From Aquimarina sp. RZ0 (GTDB lineage: Bacteria; Bacteroidota; Bacteroidia; Flavobacteriales; Flavobacteriaceae): a stretch of 64,000 nucleotides of DNA. Location of the stretch: NCBI RefSeq assembly GCF_008370685.1, contig NZ_VTZU01000009.1, forward strand, positions 62,001-126,000. The letters are read 5' to 3'. Below the pieces are notes generated by a model. That model made no database searches and was not told where the DNA came from. It saw only the letters and a program-made list of their open reading frames with translations. The translations under genes were made by a program, and so were the position numbers. Numbering within the stretch: the first letter of the stretch is position 1; each line of letters opens with the position of its first letter. Of the stretch, positions 57,112 through 64,000 are shown piece after piece.

Positions 57112-58034
57112 TCGCTCTACTGCTATTTTTAATTAATATATTTTGAAATAAACTCTCGATCTGAGTTATTGAAAATACTAAACGAATGATTGGAAAATAG
57201 CAATTTACAACATCGATTTAGTTAATAATTTACCCGGTTATAAAAATAACAAGCATTACACATAGAAATAAGTGACATATAAATACTTCTCGAAAATTTG
57301 TACAAAGATAGTTCTTCCTTTTTAATTTTATAGTAAGTCTGCCCACCAATTTAATTGATCGAACTATAAAAAACATATTAATAGCTTTAATGAAACATAT
57401 AATTTCATCACATTGATACTGCAAAAATATACACTTTTCTATGCGTTACAGTCTTGCCTATCTTTTCTTACCGTTCATTTAATAAATCTTCTGTAAACTT
57501 CGTGTTGGCTGGGATACGAGGTATTCATCTGAAAAAAAAATTTCGATTTCGAGCTAAACCTCTAAGCTTTTTAAATCTCGATTATCGAGTGAAAAAAGGA
57601 TGTATACTTATCTAAATTTCCAAATCTTAAAATCACTGCCCTAAACCTCCAGATTCTGATTATACTTTCTGCAAATTAATTTTCAGTTATATTATCTTTA
57701 ATTATAAATAAAATCTTCATTTATGAGGCAGTCAATTTTGCCAGCAGATAATTCAATTCATTTGTTGTGTATTGCCAGACCAAATTACATATCAATGCCG
57801 TCTCAAACTGTAGAGGTATAATAAATCATTCAACAAAAATGGTTACGAATAGATTATTAAAATGATATTTTTTCCTATTAAATAAAAAAACCATGTCAAG
57901 ATTAATTTCTTCATGGTGCATTCTATCCACTTAATCGAAAAAGTTTTTTTCTGTGATAATATTTTAAGACTTTTAGGAGCTTTCTTATAATTTACCAACA
58001 AATTAAAGAGAACACTTAATCAAACTCAACAAAA
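57112..58034. other. Long intergenic region with dispersed repeat copy D
   Basis: 923 bp between divergent genes. Repeat copy D is at 57493-57593. The rest is AT-rich with no ORF that I accept and no repeat or terminator; the last 100 bp must hold the promoter of the M4 protease gene. Confidence 0.5.
57493..57593 (+). repeat. Dispersed intergenic repeat, copy D
   Basis: About 101 bp, the most diverged copy. It begins GTAAACTTCGTGTTGGCTGG, keeps ACGAGGTATTCATCTG, an A9 tract and TTTCGATTTCGAG, and ends AAATCTCGATTATCGAG (palindrome 57577-57589) GTGAAAA. Confidence 0.82.
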
Positions 58035-60815
58035 ATGAAAAAAAACTCTAAAAACCTCAGTATCCTATTTGGGATAGGAATCACCTTTTTATCTGTCACG
58101 GCGCAGGATAAAAACAACAATGTTTTTCAGCAACCATCAAGTCTTATTATTCTTAACTCTGAAACCAGTGGTCAGCAAAAAAGTTTTCAAAACCTATTTG
58201 ATCAACATCTAAAATTAGGAAAAGGTAACGTATACCAAAAAACTAGTTCTCTCATAGATGATTTGGGAATTACTCATGAAAAATTTCAACAGAAGTATAA
58301 AGGACTTAAAGTTGAATTCGGAAATGCAGGAATTGACATTACACATGGAAAAGCTACTGCTATCCATGGGGAGTATTACAATGTAAAAAACATTAATACA
58401 ACTCCAGATTTAAGTAAAGAACAAGCTTTGCAAAATGCTATTAACCATATTGGTGCTAAGGAATACCTATGGGAAAATGAAACCGCTGCGACGGCAATGA
58501 ATTACACAAAGCCTGAAGGAGAATTAGTAATTCTTCCAAATCTGGATTCTAAAAATAAAAGTGGTGTAGTAACCGAATTCAATCTTGCGTACAAATTTGA
58601 TATATATGCTACTCAGCCGATAAGCAGAGGCTATTTATATATTGATGCACATTCCGGATACGCTTTGTTTTATAATGCGATTATCAAACACATTGATGAA
58701 CATAGTAATTCTTCTAAAAATTTAATATCCCTTGAAACCAAAACACTCAGAGAAACTTCATCATTTCTGGATACTGGTAATGCATCTACGCGATATAGTG
58801 GTAATAAAACAATTACTACCCGTACTATCGGTGGGAGTTTCGCGTTAAGAGATAATACGCGTGGTGGCGGAGTAAATACTTATGATAGTGGACGTTCAAA
58901 CTCCTATCCTACTACTAATTTTACAGATAATGATAATAATTGGACAGCTGCAGAACATGATAATGCCAATAAAGATAATGCTGCCTTAGATGCACATTGG
59001 GGTGCAGAAGTTACCTATGACTATTGGTCTACAGTACACTCCAGAAATAGTTTTAATGGTACTGGAGCAGCAATAAACAGTTGGGTACATTATGATGATC
59101 GGCCTGGAGGTGCTGGATATGACAATGCGTTCTGGAATGGTAGGGTAATGACTTATGGAGATGGATCTTCAAACGGAAATGAAGGTAATGGATTTTTTGA
59201 TGCGCTTACCAGTCTTGATGTTGCTGCCCATGAAATAGGTCATGCGGTAACGACATTTACTGCTAATCTAGCCTATAGAAGAGAATCTGGCGGTCTAAAC
59301 GAAGGGTTCTCTGATATCTGGGGAGCAGCTGTAGAACATTTTGCAAAAGGAAACGGAAACGATGCTACACCATCAGAAGAGGTATGGCTTATTGGCGATG
59401 AGATTGATCGCCGTAGAGGTTCTGCAGCCTTGCGTTCTATGAGTAATCCAAAGTCTTTAGGGCAACCAGATACCTATAGAGGAACAAACTGGAGACCTGC
59501 TACCGTAGCAGAAGGATGTACTTCGCCTTCAAGACCAAATGATTTTTGTGGCGTACATACAAATAGCGGTGTATTAAATCACTGGTTCTATTTAGTTACA
59601 ACAGGTAGTGCCAATACAGACGGAATAAATGATCTGGGAGAATCTTTTACCGTATCTGGTATAGGAATTGATAAAGCTGCCAAAATTGCATATAGAACAT
59701 TGAATATCTATCTATCTGCTAATTCTACCTTTGCAGATGCCAGAACAGGTTCTATACAAGCTACCAAAGATCTTTATGGAGCTGATGGCGCAGAAGAAAT
59801 CGCCGTTACTAATGCCTGGTATGCAGTAAATGTTGGTGATGAATATGGAGGATCTACTGGTGGCGGTAGCTCCTGTACTTCAAGCATCTCTTCTTTTCCT
59901 TATAATGAAGGATTTGAAAATACTTTAGGAGATTGGACACAAGAAACTGATGGTGATGATATCAACTGGGATGTAGATAGAAATGGTACCCCTTCTGACG
60001 GGACAGGACCATCTGGTGCAACTCAGGGATCCTACTATATCTATGTAGAAGCCTCAGGAAACGGAACAGGTTATCCTAACAAAAGAGCTATTTTAAACTC
60101 TCCTTGTTTTGACCTATCGGGTGCAACAAATGCCAACTTCACTTTTAGTTATCATATGTTTGGAGCCACCAATATGGGAAGCATTACTCTAGAAGCTAGT
60201 ACAGATCAAGGAGTGAACTGGGCAAGTATCTGGAATCAAACCGGAAATCAAGGAAATTCATGGCAAAATGCAACAGTAGATCTTGCTTCTTATGTTGGTA
60301 ATGAAGTACAATTAAGATTCAACAGGCTCACAGGAAATACGTGGCAAGCAGATATTGCTATTGATGAGATCGCATTACTTACAAACAGAAGTACAGTTAC
60401 AGAAAACAATAACGTATGCGACAATTCACTGGAATGGGATGCTTCACAAAATTATCAAGTAGGTGATCGTATTGTCTATCAAGGAAGTTTATTTGAAAGA
60501 ACAGCTACAGAATGGATCAACCTGGGATCTTGTGATGCAACCACCACAACAATTATTGGTGATACAGCATTTGTAAAAATACCTCCTTTTGATACTACGA
60601 ATAAAATAATAGCGTATCCTAATCCATTAAAAGGATCAATACTAATGATTATTAAGAAAAGTTTGGATGCTAAAGATTATGAAATTCGAAATATCTTAGG
60701 GCAAATAATTCAGCAAGGAAAAGTTATCAATTCTATAAATGTTGAGCAGTTAGAAACCGGACTTTATTCTTTAAAAATTAAGAATGAAGGAGTGCTTCAA
60801 TTTATAAAACAATAA
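58035..60815 (+). CDS. Secreted M4 (thermolysin-like) protease with MAM-like, carbohydrate-binding and T9SS domains
   Basis: 926 residues. Signal peptide (about 1-23, ending TAQ) and FTP/PepSY propeptide (to about 240). The M4 catalytic part has AAHEIGHAVTTFTANL (zinc ligands near His398 and His402) and GGLNEGFSDIWGAAVEH (third ligand Glu). Residues of about 619-790 resemble a MAM or jelly-roll domain (FPYNEGFENTLGDW, FDLSGATNANFTFSYHMFG). About 800-837 resembles a CBM5/12 chitin-binding-type module (LEWDASQNYQVGDRIVYQGS). The end is a T9SS sorting domain (IIAYPNPLKGSI to the last residue). Probably an extracellular or surface degradative protease. Confidence 0.92.
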   Translation: MKKNSKNLSILFGIGITFLSVTAQDKNNNVFQQPSSLIILNSETSGQQKSFQNLFDQHLKLGKGNVYQKTSSLIDDLGITHEKFQQKYKGLKVEFGNAGIDITHGKATAIHGEYYNVKNINTTPDLSKEQALQNAINHIGAKEYLWENETAATAMNYTKPEGELVILPNLDSKNKSGVVTEFNLAYKFDIYATQPISRGYLYIDAHSGYALFYNAIIKHIDEHSNSSKNLISLETKTLRETSSFLDTGNASTRYSGNKTITTRTIGGSFALRDNTRGGGVNTYDSGRSNSYPTTNFTDNDNNWTAAEHDNANKDNAALDAHWGAEVTYDYWSTVHSRNSFNGTGAAINSWVHYDDRPGGAGYDNAFWNGRVMTYGDGSSNGNEGNGFFDALTSLDVAAHEIGHAVTTFTANLAYRRESGGLNEGFSDIWGAAVEHFAKGNGNDATPSEEVWLIGDEIDRRRGSAALRSMSNPKSLGQPDTYRGTNWRPATVAEGCTSPSRPNDFCGVHTNSGVLNHWFYLVTTGSANTDGINDLGESFTVSGIGIDKAAKIAYRTLNIYLSANSTFADARTGSIQATKDLYGADGAEEIAVTNAWYAVNVGDEYGGSTGGGSSCTSSISSFPYNEGFENTLGDWTQETDGDDINWDVDRNGTPSDGTGPSGATQGSYYIYVEASGNGTGYPNKRAILNSPCFDLSGATNANFTFSYHMFGATNMGSITLEASTDQGVNWASIWNQTGNQGNSWQNATVDLASYVGNEVQLRFNRLTGNTWQADIAIDEIALLTNRSTVTENNNVCDNSLEWDASQNYQVGDRIVYQGSLFERTATEWINLGSCDATTTTIIGDTAFVKIPPFDTTNKIIAYPNPLKGSILMIIKKSLDAKDYEIRNILGQIIQQGKVINSINVEQLETGLYSLKIKNEGVLQFIKQ

Positions 60816-60841
60816 GAAGAATATCTTTTTAACAATCTCAT

Positions 60842-60873
60842 AAACCCTCAAAACGATCACGTTTTGGGGGTTT
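60842..60873 (+). terminator. Rho-independent terminator of the M4 protease gene
   Basis: 14-bp stem AAACCCTCAAAACG with CGTTTTGGGGGTTT, one T-G wobble, loop ATCA, followed by more T. It starts 27 bp after the stop codon. Confidence 0.85.
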
Positions 60874-61083
60874 TGTAATTGGGAACCACTTTATTGCCCG
60901 TAAAATTTGCCATAAATTGATAATTATAGAACCATTTGATATTTGAATTTACTAATACCAGTATCTACATATGTCTTCCAAAATTAATATGATATTTTAC
61001 AATTATTCTCTGATAAGTACTTTTCAAATATTAATTTTGAAAAATTTTCAGCATCTAATCCTGTATAATGTTTACCAAATACA

Positions 61084-61674
61084 ATGAGTGATATTAGTGA
61101 AGTGCATAGACATTTTATGATTTATAAGCCGTATGGATATTTAAGTCAGTTTATTAATAATGGACAGAAGCAAAACTCTAAGCGATTGCTTGGAGAGTTA
61201 TTTGATTTTCCCGAAAATACTATGTCTATAGGAAGATTAGACGAAAAATCAGAAGGCCTATTATTACTAACTACCGATGGAAAAGTAAGTAATTATATTT
61301 GTAGCAATAAAATAGAAAAAGAATACTATGCTCAAGTAGATGGTAAGATCACTGACGAAGGAATCATCAGATTAAAAAAAGGAGTCGAAATTGGATTTGA
61401 AGGAAAAAAATACAGAACAAAACCCTGTAAGGTATTACGAATTGATACTGAACCATTATTTCCCAATAGAAATAAAAAGATCAGAGATAGCAGGCACGGA
61501 CCTACGAGTTGGATTTCCATAATTTTAACAGAAGGAAAATTCAGGCAAGTGAGAAAAATGACATCTGCAGTAGGATTTCCAACCTTAAGATTAGTTAGAG
61601 TTCGAGTAGGTAATCTATTGTTAAACAACATGAAATCTGGAGAAGTCAGAGAACTAGAAAAGTTTTATTTGTAA
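61084..61674 (+). CDS. 23S rRNA pseudouridine synthase, RluE/RsuA family
   Basis: 196 residues. FMIYKPYGYLSQF at the start; catalytic Asp in SIGRLDEKSEGLLLLTTDG; KIEKEYYAQVDGKI; then ILTEGKFRQVRKMTSAVGFP and LVRVRVGN. There is no S4 domain, which fits the RluE subgroup. It isomerises a uridine in 23S rRNA; the site is not provable here. Stands between two secreted protease genes. Confidence 0.92.
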   Translation: MSDISEVHRHFMIYKPYGYLSQFINNGQKQNSKRLLGELFDFPENTMSIGRLDEKSEGLLLLTTDGKVSNYICSNKIEKEYYAQVDGKITDEGIIRLKKGVEIGFEGKKYRTKPCKVLRIDTEPLFPNRNKKIRDSRHGPTSWISIILTEGKFRQVRKMTSAVGFPTLRLVRVRVGNLLLNNMKSGEVRELEKFYL

Positions 61675-61814
61675 TTTTTGGATTCACAAAAAACCATTGA
61701 ATTATGAAAAAATTATGTTAATAATCTTTCTCCTATGTTTTTTCACCCATATATATATTATATATTTACTGCAGTCAGTTAGTAAATTATTAATTTTTTA
61801 AATTCTTTCACACA

Positions 61815-62831
61815 ATGAAATTATTAAAGTCTATTCTTGCGATAGCTGTTATTACAGCTATGGTCAGTTCTTCTTGTACTTCTGATTTCTCAGAAAACAT
61901 ACAGGAAAAATCACAAACATCTTTTAACAAAAACAATATCACTCTTTCTGTAAAAAAATCGTCAGCCAAAAATGCAGGTTCTCTGAGTATATTTCAGGAA
62001 TTAAATAAAAAATTAGCAGGAAAAAACTACGAAATCGCACAAGTAGAAATATATACCGCTATCACCGAGGCAGCTGATATTCATGCAGCTAGTATTTTAC
62101 CAGTTCCGGGAGCATCATCGGTTGACTATAGAACGGGGTTTCGGTTTATCCCTAATGATGCCAGAAGAGATAATAGAACAAATCTCACCTATGTAACAGT
62201 TTCTGAATTTGCAACCTCTGCCAACGGAATTGTGTCAGAAGAAGTTTTTGATGCCATGTATAATATTTGGGAAAATGAAACTAACTGTAATAATGTAGCG
62301 ATTGATAAACAAGCCTTTGATTTGGCAACAGACGGATTACCTAGCACTATTTTAAGTCTTAATGGAGGAGATCCTCTAGGACCAATTGCAGATCATAATG
62401 TTATTGGATATGTTCCTGCCTTTATTTTTGAAGAAATCGGTGCACCACCAGGAGTTTTGGCAGTAAATTTTTCTTTTGCTTTTCTAGATGAAGATGGCAA
62501 CAGAACAGACATCAATAATGACGGGAAATTTGACACCTCTCATACAGAAACCTGGTTTAACGATAGTGTAAACTGGAGTACTGATGGAGCTCCGGGAACT
62601 GTGGATATAAATAGTGTGGCATTACATGAATTTGGTCATTCTGTAGGGCATGGACATTCTGGAACACTATTAGCCAGTTTTGATGAAAATGGTCAGTTTA
62701 CAGGAGAATTTTTGCAATTCTCCCCTACCAATGTTATGAATGCAAGCTATATAGGAATTCCTAAAACAGATCTTTCTGGAGATGATAATTCTATCTACTG
62801 CGAAAATTTTAGTGCCTGGCCTTATTACTAA
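61815..62831 (+). CDS. Matrixin-like zinc metalloprotease lipoprotein
   Basis: 338 residues. Lipoprotein signal with lipobox VSSSC (Cys21). The zinc motif HEFGHSVGHGH is near 272-282, matching HExxHxxGxxH of the metzincins, and the Met-turn candidate is NVMNASY about 25 residues later. The segment before (LDEDGNRTDINNDGKFDTS) is Asp/Asn-rich and may bind calcium. No T9SS domain is seen. Likely anchored in the envelope and acting on extracellular protein. Confidence 0.82.
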   Translation: MKLLKSILAIAVITAMVSSSCTSDFSENIQEKSQTSFNKNNITLSVKKSSAKNAGSLSIFQELNKKLAGKNYEIAQVEIYTAITEAADIHAASILPVPGASSVDYRTGFRFIPNDARRDNRTNLTYVTVSEFATSANGIVSEEVFDAMYNIWENETNCNNVAIDKQAFDLATDGLPSTILSLNGGDPLGPIADHNVIGYVPAFIFEEIGAPPGVLAVNFSFAFLDEDGNRTDINNDGKFDTSHTETWFNDSVNWSTDGAPGTVDINSVALHEFGHSVGHGHSGTLLASFDENGQFTGEFLQFSPTNVMNASYIGIPKTDLSGDDNSIYCENFSAWPYY

Positions 62832-63197
62832 AATAAGTTTTTGCTAAAAATAGCAAGTCAATAGCAGGCATCTTTTACTAATATGAATTACATCTTAAAA
62901 TAGTAATTTATGCTGTTCTCTCATACGGAGTCATAAGATGCCCGCTACTGTTATTTATTATTCTGTACCATCATAGAATCCTTACTTGTCTATGATTCCT
63001 CCCCTATCACGATACGTTTTATTTTTATTAGAAATGAACTACAAGGATCTCATAGGTAATCATCAATACCATTAACAAGCTTGATTCCCTTTAGAATCTA
63101 TGATTTCATAGAAATACATCTATTTTCAAAAATTAGCAATTATATATTTTAAAAGTATTATTAGCATCAAAAACGTTTTTCTTTTTATATTAGAAAA
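62832..63197. other. Intergenic region with several short inverted repeats
   Basis: 366 bp. AGCAGGCATCTT (62863-62874) pairs with AAGATGCCCGCT (62935-62946) with one mismatch. ATCATAGA (62970-62977) pairs with TCTATGAT (62989-62996). TCTATGA and TCATAGA face each other near 63098-63113. No ORF. It follows the matrixin gene, so some of this may be a terminator; the part near 63150 should hold the xerD promoter. Confidence 0.5.
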
Positions 63198-64000
63198 ATG
63201 AAATGGAGCCACGCTATAAAGGACTATGAACACTATTTACGTATCGAGAGAGGACTTTCTAAGAATTCTATAGTTAATTATAATTTTGATGTCATCAGGC
63301 TAGTAAAATACCTTGAAGACAATAATATTAGTACAACTCCACTTTCTATAGAAAAAAATATTCTTCAACAATTTATTTATGAAATAGCAAAACTGGTCAA
63401 TGCAAGATCGCAGGCACGAATAATATCCGGACTAAAAAGTTTTTTTAATTATCTCGTTTTTGAAGATTATAGAGAAACAAACCCAATGGATCTTATAGAA
63501 TCTCCAAAAATAGGCAGAAAATTACCAGATACACTATCAATAGAAGAAATCGATATCATTATTGCGGAGATTGACCTTATTACACCAGAAGGGGAACGAA
63601 ATAGAGCTATTATAGAAACATTGTATGGATGTGGATTACGGGTAACCGAACTTATTGAACTAAAGCTCTCTAACCTCTTTTTTGATGAAGGATATATCAG
63701 TGTTACAGGAAAAGGCGATAAAATGAGGTTCGTACCCATTGCAGAAACAACACAAAAATTTATTCACATTTACACAAAGGAAATTAGAAATCATCTTACC
63801 ATTCAGAAAGGGCATGAAGACACATTATTCCTGAACAGAAGAGGAAAACAGCTTACCAGAGCTATGATTTTCACAATTATAAAACGACTTGTAGAAAAAT
63901 CAGGAATCCATAAAAACATAAGTCCTCACACTTTTAGACATTCATTTGCAACGCATCTTTTAGAAAACGGTGCAGACCTGAGAGCAATACAATTAATGTT
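63198..64000 (+). CDS. xerD: Tyrosine recombinase XerD, 3' end outside window
   Basis: 267 residues are visible, starting at the ATG 63198. The N-terminal SAM-like core-binding domain begins WSHAIKDYEHYLRIERGLS. The catalytic domain shows TLYGCGLRVTELIELKLSNL (first Arg), VTGKGDKMRFVPIA (Lys), and SPHTFRHSFATHLLENGADL (HxxR). The final His and Tyr are past the window edge. The protein matches chromosomal XerD, which resolves dimers at dif with XerC, rather than a phage integrase. Confidence 0.92.
   Translation, partial: MKWSHAIKDYEHYLRIERGLSKNSIVNYNFDVIRLVKYLEDNNISTTPLSIEKNILQQFIYEIAKLVNARSQARIISGLKSFFNYLVFEDYRETNPMDLIESPKIGRKLPDTLSIEEIDIIIAEIDLITPEGERNRAIIETLYGCGLRVTELIELKLSNLFFDEGYISVTGKGDKMRFVPIAETTQKFIHIYTKEIRNHLTIQKGHEDTLFLNRRGKQLTRAMIFTIIKRLVEKSGIHKNISPHTFRHSFATHLLENGADLRAIQLM

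Noticed and set aside
57230..57424. 64-residue minus-strand ORF in the long gap before the M4 protease.
   Set aside because: Composition is like random AT-rich sequence, no family features, and it is isolated from other minus-strand genes.
63198..64000. XerD considered as the integrase of a mobile element with attachment site nearby.
   Set aside because: The sequence matches chromosomal XerD along its length, and no phage, transfer genes or tRNA target lie in the window.

Overview
The window is AT-rich and reads as the chromosome of a marine-type member of the Bacteroidota, most likely family Flavobacteriaceae. Evidence: two secreted proteins end in type IX secretion (T9SS) sorting domains, an alpha/beta-fused 2-oxoacid dehydrogenase E1 is present, there are SUI1 and DUF1835 genes and Bacteroidota-style lipoproteins, and ribosome binding sites are weak. 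The genus (for example Aquimarina or a relative) is a guess. No rRNA, tRNA, CRISPR array, prophage or insertion sequence was recognised.

Region 1 (1 to about 35.4 kb) is a large Wzx/Wzy-type exopolysaccharide or capsule cluster, mostly on the minus strand. Export parts are a Wzc-like chain-length protein cut by the window edge, a Wza-like lipoprotein, a MurJ-like flippase and a Wzy-like polymerase. Sugar supply is a PglF-like dehydratase, a PglE-like aminotransferase, a PglD-like acetyltransferase (together a UDP-bacillosamine-type route) and a TviB/TviC-like pair (UDP-GalNAcA-type route). There are two PglC-like initiating phosphoglycosyl transferases and five GT4 glycosyltransferases. Decoration enzymes are numerous: three MBOAT/SGNH O-acylation pairs, a PurN-like formyltransferase, a CapK-like adenylating enzyme, a degenerate asparagine synthetase, a FemAB-like aminoacyl/acyl transferase, and a second FemAB domain fused to PglD. 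Two plus-strand islands interrupt the cluster: one MBOAT/SGNH pair, and a 1097-residue secreted beta-helix protein with Ig-like repeats and a T9SS domain. The inferred product is a heavily acylated polymer containing di-amino sugars and uronamides.

Region 2 (35.7 to 51.2 kb) is housekeeping: fused E1, a 2OG-Fe(II) oxygenase, SUI1, a DUF1835 protein, a nucleoside phosphorylase, polyphosphate kinase, a binding-protein-like protein without a signal peptide, a beta-barrel protein, uracil-DNA glycosylase, a MutS2-like ATPase without Smr domain, a Bor-like lipoprotein and an FAD-linked sugar-lactone-oxidase-like enzyme.

Region 3 (51.3 to 64 kb) holds an EamA transporter, a secreted regulatory-domain protein, a SulP transporter, a UlaG-like lipoprotein, a cold-shock-domain protein, a large M4 protease with MAM-like and carbohydrate-binding modules, an RluE-like pseudouridine synthase, a matrixin-like lipoprotein and the start of xerD.

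Non-coding structure: four copies of a roughly 90-100 bp intergenic repeat ending in CTCGATTATCGAG (37.9, 44.6, 56.4, 57.5 kb), a 143-bp nested inverted repeat at 39.35-39.49 kb, a 36-bp perfect palindrome inside the first codons of the flippase gene, and matching C-tract motifs facing both divergent genes at 5.15 and 5.70 kb.
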